Shown here: piece by piece, positions 1-7,963 of the stretch | How the letters are laid out: the number at the start of each line of letters is the position of its first letter | Position numbering within the stretch: the stretch's first letter is position 1 | Source: Pseudoalteromonas ulvae UL12 | Lineage (GTDB): Bacteria; Pseudomonadota; Gammaproteobacteria; Enterobacterales; Alteromonadaceae | DNA: 64,000 nucleotides | NCBI RefSeq assembly: GCF_014925405.1 | Contig: NZ_AQHJ01000028.1 | Span: 310,001-374,000 of the forward strand | Direction: 5' to 3' | Notes under the pieces: model-generated | What the model saw: the letters and a program-made list of their open reading frames with translations, nothing else | Database searches by the model: none | What the model was told of the DNA's origin: nothing | Program-made: the position numbers and the translations under genes

Positions 1-678
1 TTTGAAAGTGAAGGTCACGACCCTTTTTTAGAACATATTACTTCTGTCTGGTTAGTTCACTTCTGGCTGAACTTTAATTTTAAAGACCTCACTGCATATC
101 GTTATTTCTTTAATTATTCTCATGTGCAGCATTTTGAAAAATCTAAATTACTCGATGATTGCTTCAATGATGCAAAAAAACTCGTTACTAATGATATTGG
201 TAACGAAACGACTTTAAAAAAAGACATCGACTGTTTCTTAAATATGTATGTGAAAAAATACAAAGGTGCAGGTAAAAAGAAAGGGGTCATTGATGAAGAT
301 CACTTTACGTCTCCCCTGTCTGAATTGCATTTGATACAAGATAATGGTGCCGGCTTTTATGTCAGTAACTTAGCTGAGCGCCCTGAATTACCGATAGCGG
401 TTTTTATTTATGCATTAATAGAGTTTTTTAACGTGGAAACTTCAGATTCAAACGTCTCGACAATCGACTTTGATGCACTATTAACTAAACCTTGTTCTCC
501 CGGCCGTATTTTTCGCTTGTCAGAAACAGGGCTTGGTCAAAAATTAGATGAGGCTCAAACCTTAACTCAAAATGGTATTTCTTGGGTGGATTCTCTTGGG
601 TTAAGACAAGTCAAAGTTGATAAAACTGAGCTTACAAATTCGCTAGACTATTTAAAACAGTATTACGGTAAATGCTAA
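1..678 (+). CDS. sspB: SspB-like DUF4007 protein, 5' truncated by window edge
   Basis: The frame is open from base 1, so the start lies outside the window; 225 codons are visible. The first residues (DPFLEHITSVWLVHFWL, then YRYFFNY) are typical of the DUF4007 family, in which a DPYLE-TLWLLHW stretch is characteristic. In described SspABCD systems the DUF4007 protein SspB is the DNA-nicking component that opens the strand for sulfur insertion; that role is family knowledge, not visible here. The stop is one base before the sspC start, so the two are surely co-transcribed. The internal ATG at 142 and the GTG at 124 are not likely starts because conserved sequence precedes them. The alternative is a DUF4007 protein of another defence module, but the neighbours fit Ssp best. 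Confidence 0.85.
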   Translation, partial: FESEGHDPFLEHITSVWLVHFWLNFNFKDLTAYRYFFNYSHVQHFEKSKLLDDCFNDAKKLVTNDIGNETTLKKDIDCFLNMYVKKYKGAGKKKGVIDEDHFTSPLSELHLIQDNGAGFYVSNLAERPELPIAVFIYALIEFFNVETSDSNVSTIDFDALLTKPCSPGRIFRLSETGLGQKLDEAQTLTQNGISWVDSLGLRQVKVDKTELTNSLDYLKQYYGKC

Positions 679-679
679 G

Positions 680-3600
680 ATGACTCAGCCTCCTATTTCA
701 ATCAATCAACGTTACAAAAGCTCAACTAGAATTGACAGCAATAACAATAACCTAGAGTCCTTCATAGATGATTTTATTCTTCATGGAACAGCTGTTAATG
801 TACTAGATACTATCAGCCGTGATTTTTTTGGTAATGAGCAACGCGCTTATACACTCACGGGCCCTTATGGTTCAGGTAAGTCTACTGTAGCGTTATTTTT
901 ATCTTGTTTGTTATCGTCTGATACAGTGACAAGAGAATACGCTTCAAATAAGCTCTCAACTTCAAATGGTGTACTTGATAACTTTGGTAAATATTTTCAA
1001 ATCAACAAAGGTTGGAAAGTAATTAAGCATGTATGCGGATTAGAGTCACCCGCTAATGCGATTTTGATCAGTGTATATAAAGCTCTAGGTTTAGATTTTG
1101 ATCTTGAGACAGCTTTGAGTATGAGTGATGAAAAATGTTTAAAAGAAATTAAACATGCCTTTTCTATTGTGCGTGAACACGATGGTGTTTTACTGCTTTT
1201 AGATGAAATGGGTAAAGCTCTCGATTATCAATCTCGTGCAAATAAAGACTTGCACTTATTTCAAGCACTTGCTGACATCGTGCAACAAGCTAAAGTGCCT
1301 GTATTAATGCTCGGCTTTTTACATCAATCATTCTCCGATTATGCTAAAAACAAAGATGTAAAAGCGCAAAAAGAATGGGCAAAAGTACAGGGGCGTTACC
1401 GCGATTTAAGCTTTAACCCATCTATTGATGAATCTTTAGTGCTTGTGGGTGATTCAATTACAAAGCACGCAAAAATAGACCAAGTTCTGACTGAGCACCA
1501 ACAGCCTTTAATTGATCTTGTTGTTTCAACGTATTCGAATCAAAGTCGAAATGGTGCTGCACTTGCTAAGACTTTACCGCTTGATCCGCTTGTTAGCTTG
1601 TTATTAGGTCCTATTTCTCGTCGGCGTTTTTCTCAAAATGAACGTAGTTTATTCGGCTTTTTAGCCTCACATGAAAAACTGGGGTTTCGTGACTTTTTAG
1701 CGCAGAAATATTCTAGCCTTAATCCAAGCTTTCCTTTATATCGCCCAGAATTATTTTGGGATTATTTGCATCATAATCTACATCATTTAATTGTCACCTC
1801 GCACGATAGTAAAGCCTGGTTAGAAGGTTGTGATGCTATCTATAGAGCAGAACAAAAAGGTTCTGATTTACATGTAATACTAACTAAGACCATTGCCTTA
1901 CTGACTATTTTTGGTTTCCACCATCATTTACATGCCAAACGCGACTTTATAACTCAATACGCTATCACCCGAGGTTTTAGTAAACATGAGGTAACAGTCG
2001 CTTTAGCTGAACTTGAAAGCTGGACAGTGATTATTTATCGTCAAAAACATGATGCATTGTTTGTTTTTCAAGGCAGTGATATCGACATAAATAATTTAGT
2101 ACTTGAACGTGTCGAAGCCGTGAGCCAAGGTGTTGATTGGACAACAGTTTGCAATGTATCACAAAATATATTGGCGACTGCCCATTACCACAAAACGGGT
2201 ACTATGCGCTGGGCTAACACTTTATTAGTCAATAAGTTTGATAATGCCCTTTTAGATCAACTAAAAGCGACTCCCCTTTCGGGCCAGTCTTTTATGACTT
2301 TTTTATTGCCCGCGAACCCGAAGGTCAACAAAGAATTAAAAGCCATAGCTGAACAACTACCTTATACAGCCATAGGTCAGTCGGACAATTTAGAGAACTT
2401 AAAATTAGTTGCTATTGAATTGATAGCTCTGCAACAAATTGCCAAAAGTGAAGAAAAGATTAATCATGATTTAATAGCTAAGAATGAACTTGAAAATCGC
2501 ATTAAACAAGCATCACAACAAGTAGAAACAGAATTAGCAACAGCATTTCGTTTAGCCACGTGGACACATGAAAACACCAAACTTGATACGTTACCTCTTA
2601 CGGTTAACGCATCACGTTTAGCTGATAAAATATTTCATGGTTCACCTAGTGTGATCAATGAATTAGTTAATCGTTCTAAGCCTTCTGGTAGCGCAAATAG
2701 CGCAATCCGAAAACTTATGGATATGATGTTTAAAAATGGTGATAAAGAAGATCTGAGTTTTGACAACGCTTCATTTCCTCCAGAAAAAGGCTTATATCTA
2801 TCATGTTTAAAAAGTAAAGGTTGGCACTGTAAAACAGATGAAGGATTTTTATTTCCACAGCAATGGGATAGTTTAGCCATAAAGCAAAATCCTAAAATGC
2901 ATGCATTATGGCAAGACGGTATAGAATTTATTAAGCGCGCTAACGGTAAAGTGACTCTTGCAGATCTTTATACTCATTGGATGAAACCCCCATTTGGTTT
3001 AACTGCTGGCCTCTGTCGAATTTATGGACTTGCTTTAATTAAATCTTTAGAGGGGCAAATTGCCTTCTATGATTTTGATTCATCAAAGCAGTTCATCTTT
3101 ATTCCTGAACTCGACGAGGAGTTAGTTAATAAAATTTATAAGCATCCGTCAGAAGCGGCTGTTCAATACTTTGAAATATCAGAAATTCAAACCCATTTGA
3201 TCGACACATTAGCTAAAGCGACCATTGGCAATGCTCCGAAAAACGATGCTATTTTAGGAATTGCTAAACATATCGTTAAAATTGTCCATACATTGCCACC
3301 ATGGGTTAAAAAAACGAGTGGTGATAGCTTTAGTAACATTGAACAATCAAATGGTTTAACAAAAGAAGCTCGTGCATTCAGAAACAAAGTAATCGCCGCG
3401 ACTGATCCGTACAAACTAATTTTGAATGATTTACCAGAAGTCTTTGGGCTTGATAATGAAGATAAATTATTAGATGAAAAATTAAGTCATCGCTTACGTA
3501 CAGCTATAGAAGATTTGTCTGGTCAACATGAAATGTTACTGTCTGGCTTTAAACAAATTATTGCCAGTGGACTAGGTGCTAATTTCGATCAAATACTTTC

Positions 3601-4069
3601 TGCCCGTTGTGAGTTAGTTATTAATGCCGCACAACGCCCGAATATCAAAGAATTTGCTAATCGCCTCATTAAGTTCATTTCGGGAAAAAGTTCTTTTGAA
3701 TTGATAATCAACCTTGGTACTGGTACTCCAGAACGAAACTGGACTGATAAGCACATTCGTAATGCATTAGATGAAATTCAAAACCTTTGCGTTCAATTTC
3801 GACGTATCGAGTCTTTCGGTAGTTTAATTAGTGATAATGTAGCAGACTCAAAACCACTCGCTTTTATGACTAAAAACAAAGCTGGTAATTTAGTTGAACT
3901 AGGTGGCTTTATAAACTTTGAACTTGAGCAAGATAAAGCGGTAAAATCTGCTCAACAAGTTATCGAGTCTTCTTTATCTGGGTTAAATAAAGATCAAAAA
4001 TTAGCGGCTATCACTAATTTACTTGCAGGTTTAATGGACGAAATAAAAACGGAAACGAGTAATGGCTGA
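680..4069 (+). CDS. sspC: SspC-like P-loop ATPase of phosphorothioation system
   Basis: A 1129-residue protein with a Walker A motif GPYGSGKST at residues 61-69 and a Walker B stretch LLLLDEMGK at about 171-179, so the NTPase domain is N-terminal. The remaining 850 residues carry no motif I can name. There is no signal peptide or membrane segment. Its place between the DUF4007 protein and the PAPS-reductase-like protein matches SspC, the ATPase of SspABCD. In size it also resembles BrxC-type ATPases of BREX, but no other BREX gene is visible. ATG starts one base after the sspB stop and the 3' end overlaps sspD by 8 bases, implying translational coupling of all three genes. Confidence 0.85.
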   Translation: MTQPPISINQRYKSSTRIDSNNNNLESFIDDFILHGTAVNVLDTISRDFFGNEQRAYTLTGPYGSGKSTVALFLSCLLSSDTVTREYASNKLSTSNGVLDNFGKYFQINKGWKVIKHVCGLESPANAILISVYKALGLDFDLETALSMSDEKCLKEIKHAFSIVREHDGVLLLLDEMGKALDYQSRANKDLHLFQALADIVQQAKVPVLMLGFLHQSFSDYAKNKDVKAQKEWAKVQGRYRDLSFNPSIDESLVLVGDSITKHAKIDQVLTEHQQPLIDLVVSTYSNQSRNGAALAKTLPLDPLVSLLLGPISRRRFSQNERSLFGFLASHEKLGFRDFLAQKYSSLNPSFPLYRPELFWDYLHHNLHHLIVTSHDSKAWLEGCDAIYRAEQKGSDLHVILTKTIALLTIFGFHHHLHAKRDFITQYAITRGFSKHEVTVALAELESWTVIIYRQKHDALFVFQGSDIDINNLVLERVEAVSQGVDWTTVCNVSQNILATAHYHKTGTMRWANTLLVNKFDNALLDQLKATPLSGQSFMTFLLPANPKVNKELKAIAEQLPYTAIGQSDNLENLKLVAIELIALQQIAKSEEKINHDLIAKNELENRIKQASQQVETELATAFRLATWTHENTKLDTLPLTVNASRLADKIFHGSPSVINELVNRSKPSGSANSAIRKLMDMMFKNGDKEDLSFDNASFPPEKGLYLSCLKSKGWHCKTDEGFLFPQQWDSLAIKQNPKMHALWQDGIEFIKRANGKVTLADLYTHWMKPPFGLTAGLCRIYGLALIKSLEGQIAFYDFDSSKQFIFIPELDEELVNKIYKHPSEAAVQYFEISEIQTHLIDTLAKATIGNAPKNDAILGIAKHIVKIVHTLPPWVKKTSGDSFSNIEQSNGLTKEARAFRNKVIAATDPYKLILNDLPEVFGLDNEDKLLDEKLSHRLRTAIEDLSGQHEMLLSGFKQIIASGLGANFDQILSARCELVINAAQRPNIKEFANRLIKFISGKSSFELIINLGTGTPERNWTDKHIRNALDEIQNLCVQFRRIESFGSLISDNVADSKPLAFMTKNKAGNLVELGGFINFELEQDKAVKSAQQVIESSLSGLNKDQKLAAITNLLAGLMDEIKTETSNG

Positions 4070-4955
4070 AAAAATTAAACATGTTTTAGGTTTGTCGGGT
4101 GGTAAAGACAGTAGTGCTCTAGCATTATTTGTTAAAGAAACATATCCAGACTTGGAGGTGGAGTATTTTTTCACCGACACCGGTTACGAACTACCCGAAA
4201 CAAATGAGTTTATTGATCAGCTCGAAGAAAAGCTTGGTTATATTCATCGTTTGAATGCTCGTTCTTTAAATAATATTGAAGGTCGTGGTGAAAAAGATTT
4301 CGCTAACCTATTAAAAGAACATGGTAATTATCTTCCATCTCAACGAGATCGTTGGTGCACTGTACAGATGAAACTTAAGCCTTTTGAACAGTGGCTTGAT
4401 GGATTCATTAAAGATGGTTATAAAATCAAAAACTATGTTGGTATCCGTGCTGATGAACCCGAGCGTTCGGGGTATATGACAATTGAAAAGCCTATTGAGT
4501 CTGTTTTTCCTTTTCGTGAACACGGTATAGTAAAAAGTGATATAGAAAATATTTTACAAAGGAATGGCTTAGAAATGCCCGCTTACTATCAGTGGCGTTC
4601 ACGTTCTGGTTGTACTTTTTGTTTCTATCAAAGAAAAATTGAATGGGTCAAATTACTGGAAAAACACCCTGATTTATTTGAGGAAGCAAAAACATTTGAG
4701 AAAGGTGAAGGTAATACTGTAGTTGGTGAAAAATTCTATTGGATGGGTCAAGGCCAACCTTTAGAAACTTTAGAAGATCCTGAAGTTCAAATGCGAATTA
4801 TTGAAAATCACGAAAAACAGGTTGCACGTTTCAAGAAGAAAAAACGCCGCAACGCACTTTTAGGTGATATTGAAGGTTATTGTGAGTTTAATGAACTCGA
4901 CGAAATCTACGATGAAGCTGAAGGTGGTGGTGCTTGCGTAACCTGCTACAAATAA
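4062..4955 (+). CDS. sspD: SspD-like PAPS-reductase-family ATP pyrophosphatase
   Basis: A 297-residue adenine nucleotide alpha-hydrolase. The PP-loop SGGKDS lies at residues 12-17, as in PAPS reductases and in DndC/SspD. Cysteines at 99 (RDRWCT), 184 and 187 (GCTFC), 274, and 292 and 295 (CVTC) could bind a 4Fe-4S cluster as known for DndC; the exact ligands are inferred. In the pathway this enzyme would adenylate the DNA backbone phosphate so that sulfur from the SspA cysteine desulfurase can be inserted. It overlaps the sspC end by 8 bases and is the last gene of the plus-strand operon. Assimilatory CysH is unlikely given the neighbours. Confidence 0.9.
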   Translation: MAEKIKHVLGLSGGKDSSALALFVKETYPDLEVEYFFTDTGYELPETNEFIDQLEEKLGYIHRLNARSLNNIEGRGEKDFANLLKEHGNYLPSQRDRWCTVQMKLKPFEQWLDGFIKDGYKIKNYVGIRADEPERSGYMTIEKPIESVFPFREHGIVKSDIENILQRNGLEMPAYYQWRSRSGCTFCFYQRKIEWVKLLEKHPDLFEEAKTFEKGEGNTVVGEKFYWMGQGQPLETLEDPEVQMRIIENHEKQVARFKKKKRRNALLGDIEGYCEFNELDEIYDEAEGGGACVTCYK

Positions 4956-4960
4956 GATTT

Positions 4961-4984
4961 AAAAGCGGCTAGTATGCCGCTTTT
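4961..4984. terminator. Bidirectional hairpin between sspD and sspA
   Basis: AAAAGCGGC and its complement GCCGCTTTT enclose a six-base loop and are followed by a T run on the plus strand, with an A run before it that gives a U tract on the minus strand. It would end both convergent transcripts. The sspA stop codon (4969-4971) lies inside the hairpin. Confidence 0.8.
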
Positions 4985-6090
4985 TTTATTGCTGTAACTA
5001 TTGTATCTATATTTTCATTTGTTAAGTCCAAGGGAAAGCTAATTCTAAATGTGCTTTGTGCTTGTTCTCTTGTTAAACCTAATGATGTCAAGACATGAGA
5101 TGCTTCAATTTCTTTTGATGAACAAGCAGAACCTTGTGCGAGGCAAATTGTTTGCTCATTTTCTCTAAGTAAAACGCTCACGTTAATTTCAGGTAAAGAT
5201 AAGGAAATGCAATGTGGTAAAACCTTTTCGGTTCCATTCACTTGAAAGTTAATACGCTCACACTCTAACTTTTTCAACAATAGTCCTTTGTAGTCCATCT
5301 CTTCAAAGTTCTTATAATACTTCGGAAAATATTCAATTGCAGTGCCAAATCCCACTATTAAAGGTGCCGCTACAGTGCCTCCCCTGATTCCTTGCTCTTG
5401 CCCTGCTCCGTGAATAACGGGTAAGAGCATTTTATGCCTAAGGTCTCTAATATAAACTGCACCGATCCCTTTAGGTCCACCTATTTTATGAGCTGAAAAG
5501 GACATAATATCGACATTCATATCATCAACATCAATTTCAGTTTTTCTATAACTTTGTGCTGCATCGCTGTGGAATAAAACTCCTTTTTCTACACAAATAT
5601 CACCAATTTCTCCAATTGGGTTAATAGTGCCTAGTTCATTATTTACATGCATTACGGATACTAATGCCGTATCAGGCCTAATTTCTTTTTTGATATCGTT
5701 AGGGCAGATTAGTCCATTCTTTTGTGGCTTGATAAGTGTTATTTCATAACCTTGATTTTTCATATATTCACAAATCGAGAATATACATTTGTGCTCAATT
5801 TCTGTTGTGATGATGTGTTTTTTTTCAGGTGAAATCTCGCCTCCCAACAACATACTTTTAAATGCAATATTGTTTGATTCTGTCGCGCCGCTCGTAAAAA
5901 TGATTTCACTAGAGTATGCACCTATTGAATCAGCTAACTTTTCTCTTACGTCGTCGATTTTTTTGTTAATTAGCTCACCTAATAAATGACTAGAAGCGGA
6001 GTTTGCAAACTCTTGTTCGAATGCTCTATAAAGTGTTGATTTAACTTCAGGTAATAGAGGGTAAGATGCTGCGGTATCAAGATATATCAT
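4969..6090 (-). CDS. sspA: SspA cysteine desulfurase (IscS/NifS/DndA family)
   Basis: A 373-residue class V PLP aminotransferase-fold enzyme. Visible motifs are FTSGATESNN near 65-74, the HSDAAQ loop near 174-179, the PLP lysine K202 in SAHKIGGPKG, RGGT at 237-240, and the active-site cysteine C323 in the GSACSS loop. It takes sulfur from L-cysteine as a persulfide. Because it faces sspBCD tail to tail and ends inside the shared terminator, its most likely job is to feed SspD, as DndA/SspA do, rather than general Fe-S assembly; no iscU or other isc gene is nearby. It must have its own promoter in 6091-6319. Whether it also serves other sulfur pathways cannot be seen. Confidence 0.9.
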   Translation of the reverse strand: MIYLDTAASYPLLPEVKSTLYRAFEQEFANSASSHLLGELINKKIDDVREKLADSIGAYSSEIIFTSGATESNNIAFKSMLLGGEISPEKKHIITTEIEHKCIFSICEYMKNQGYEITLIKPQKNGLICPNDIKKEIRPDTALVSVMHVNNELGTINPIGEIGDICVEKGVLFHSDAAQSYRKTEIDVDDMNVDIMSFSAHKIGGPKGIGAVYIRDLRHKMLLPVIHGAGQEQGIRGGTVAAPLIVGFGTAIEYFPKYYKNFEEMDYKGLLLKKLECERINFQVNGTEKVLPHCISLSLPEINVSVLLRENEQTICLAQGSACSSKEIEASHVLTSLGLTREQAQSTFRISFPLDLTNENIDTIVTAIKKAAY

Positions 6091-6319
6091 CTAAAAAATC
6101 CGGCTTAAGTAATTTAGTTCTAGCTTAACATAAAGGCTTAATATGACACTCCCATAAACTTTGAAAAACTCTACCTTGGATCTAAAAATATACTTTGGCG
6201 TAATACTGTGTAATAACTCTGCTTTGTTTTTGTTCTATGTTAGTAAACGTTGTACCTGCTGCACGTTCAGTGTTTATTTTCTTTCGCTGCGGGTTAACTC
6301 TCTTTTTAGAAGGTGTGTT

Positions 6320-6814
6320 ATGGGAACTGTTAATGTGCAATTGGGTGGGTGTCCTTTAACGTATCATGTGCGTGCTAATTCTAAGCACGCAGATCCATTG
6401 GCGATTAATGAGCTGTTGTTACATGTGTTGGTTGATATCTCCGAGCAGACGCTAAGCGGCGTTGGCCACCTTATGGGATTTGGTGCTCATTCTACTCTCA
6501 ATTCGTCTTCGTTTATTTATGGTGATTGGTGTGTAAGCCAAGAGTTAAAAGCGACGCCTATTTTGGTGGTGGCCGATGGCGTGTTTCCTCAAGCTGTGTT
6601 TAGTGAACAAAGTTGTGCCGAGCGCGAAAACCTAAAGCTTACCTTGTCGCTGCGAGATGATTGGAAAACCGGTTTTGCCAATATTGTGTATTTTGAAGCA
6701 GGGCAATGGGTCGAGATGAATGCTGCCAATGTGACATTGTCGGCCTGTGGGGATGTTGAGCAGTTAAACGAGTTATGCCAACAGTTCCCTGCCCTTAAAA
6801 TGATTGGCCATTAG
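6320..6814 (+). CDS. Hypothetical protein, 164 aa
   Basis: I do not recognise this protein. The frame is open from 6161, but the upstream part (cysteine- and phenylalanine-rich, low quality) looks untranslated, and ATG 6320 has AGAAGG about nine bases before it. The product is soluble, without signal peptide or membrane segment, begins MGTVNVQLGG, and contains GVGHLMGFG and several cysteines. Composition is less AT-rich than the ssp genes to its left. It is followed directly by the REPIN array. It could be the right-hand border of the defence island or part of the older chromosome. Confidence 0.6.
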   Translation: MGTVNVQLGGCPLTYHVRANSKHADPLAINELLLHVLVDISEQTLSGVGHLMGFGAHSTLNSSSFIYGDWCVSQELKATPILVVADGVFPQAVFSEQSCAERENLKLTLSLRDDWKTGFANIVYFEAGQWVEMNAANVTLSACGDVEQLNELCQQFPALKMIGH

Positions 6815-6867
6815 ATTTTTATTGTTTGTGCTTTGTGTTTGTAACGTCCCGCCATTTTTGAAGCCCT

Positions 6868-7927
6868 GTCGCGGGGTAAACCCGCTGCTACGGGTGGGTG
6901 TTCAGCCTTAAAAAATACAAACCTCGTGGATGTATCGATTGTTCATTGCGTTTGTAGCAGCGACTTTATGTCGCGATTCTTTTTTATTGATATTTTGTTG
7001 CGCTGCGTAATAGCGGTCGCGGGATGAATCCGCTGCTACGGGTGGGTGTTTAGCCTTAAAACATACGTACCTCGTGGATGTATCGATTGTTCATTACGTT
7101 TGTAGCAGCGACTTTATGTCGCGATTCTTTTTTATTGATATTTTGTTGCGCTGCGTAATAGCGGTCGCGGGATGAATCCGCTGCTACGGGTGGGTGTTTA
7201 GCCTTAAAACATACGTACCTCGTGGATGTATCGATTGTTCATTACGTTTGTAGCAGCGACTTTATGTCGCGATTCTTTTTTATTGATATTTTGTTGCGCT
7301 GCGTAATAGCGGTCGCGGGATGAATCCGCTGCTACGGGTGGGTGTTTAGCCTTAAAACATACGTACCTCGTGGATGTATCGATTGTTCATTACGTTTGTA
7401 GCAGCGACTTTATGTCGCGATTCTTTTTTATTGATATTTTGTTGCGCTGCGTAATAGCGGTCGCGGGATGAATCCGCTGCTACGGGTGGGTGTTTAGCCT
7501 TAAAACATACGTACCTCGTGGATGTATCGATTGTTCATTACGTTTGTAGCAGCGACTTTATGTCGCGATTCTTTTTTATTGATATTTTGTTGCGCTGCGT
7601 AATAGCGGTCGCGGGATGAATCCGCTGCTACGGGTGGGTGTTTAGCCTTAAAACATACGTACCTCGTGGATGTATCGATTGTTCATTACGTTTGTAGCAG
7701 CGACTTTATGTCGCAATTCTGTTTTATTGATATTTTGTTGCGCTGCGTGACAGCGGTCGCGGGGTAAACCCGCTGCTACGAGTGGGTGTTTAGCCTTAAA
7801 ACATACGTACCTCGTGGATGTATCGATTGTTCATTACGTTTGTAGCAGCGACTTTATGTCGCGATTCTTTTTTATTGATATTTTGTTGCGCTGCGTAATA
7901 GCGGTCGCGGGGTAAACCCGCTGTTAC
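6868..7927. repeat. REPIN array: seven tandem 148-bp units
   Basis: Two kinds of REP alternate with an exact 148-bp period. The plus-oriented REP (GTAGCAGCGACTTTATGTCG and onward) starts at 6954, 7102, 7250, 7398, 7546, 7694 and 7842. The inverted REP, ending CCGCTGCTAC, starts at 6868, 7016, 7164, 7312, 7460, 7608, 7756 and 7904. Each has a GTAG head and a small hairpin (GCGAC/GTCGC or GCGGG/CCCGC). A plus REP and the following inverted REP make an 86-bp REPIN with GTAG/CTAC outer ends, separated from the next by 62 bp. Units 2-5 look identical; the first and last two inverted copies have GGGGTAAACCCGC in place of GGGATGAATCCGC. The array fills the space between convergent genes. Confidence 0.95.
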
Positions 7928-7963
7928 GGGATGGTTCTTTGTTATTAGCAGCGGGTTGTTGGG

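Noticed and set aside
1..6090. BREX type 4 or a classical Dnd cluster
   Set aside because: BREX type 4 also has a PAPS-reductase-like gene and a large ATPase, but no pglZ or brxL is seen, and Dnd would have DndB, DndD and DndE. The DUF4007 protein favours Ssp. The region left of the window could change this.
6868..7927. CRISPR array
   Set aside because: The period is 148 bp and the whole unit repeats, including what would be spacers; no cas genes are present. The GTAG-headed hairpins fit REPINs.
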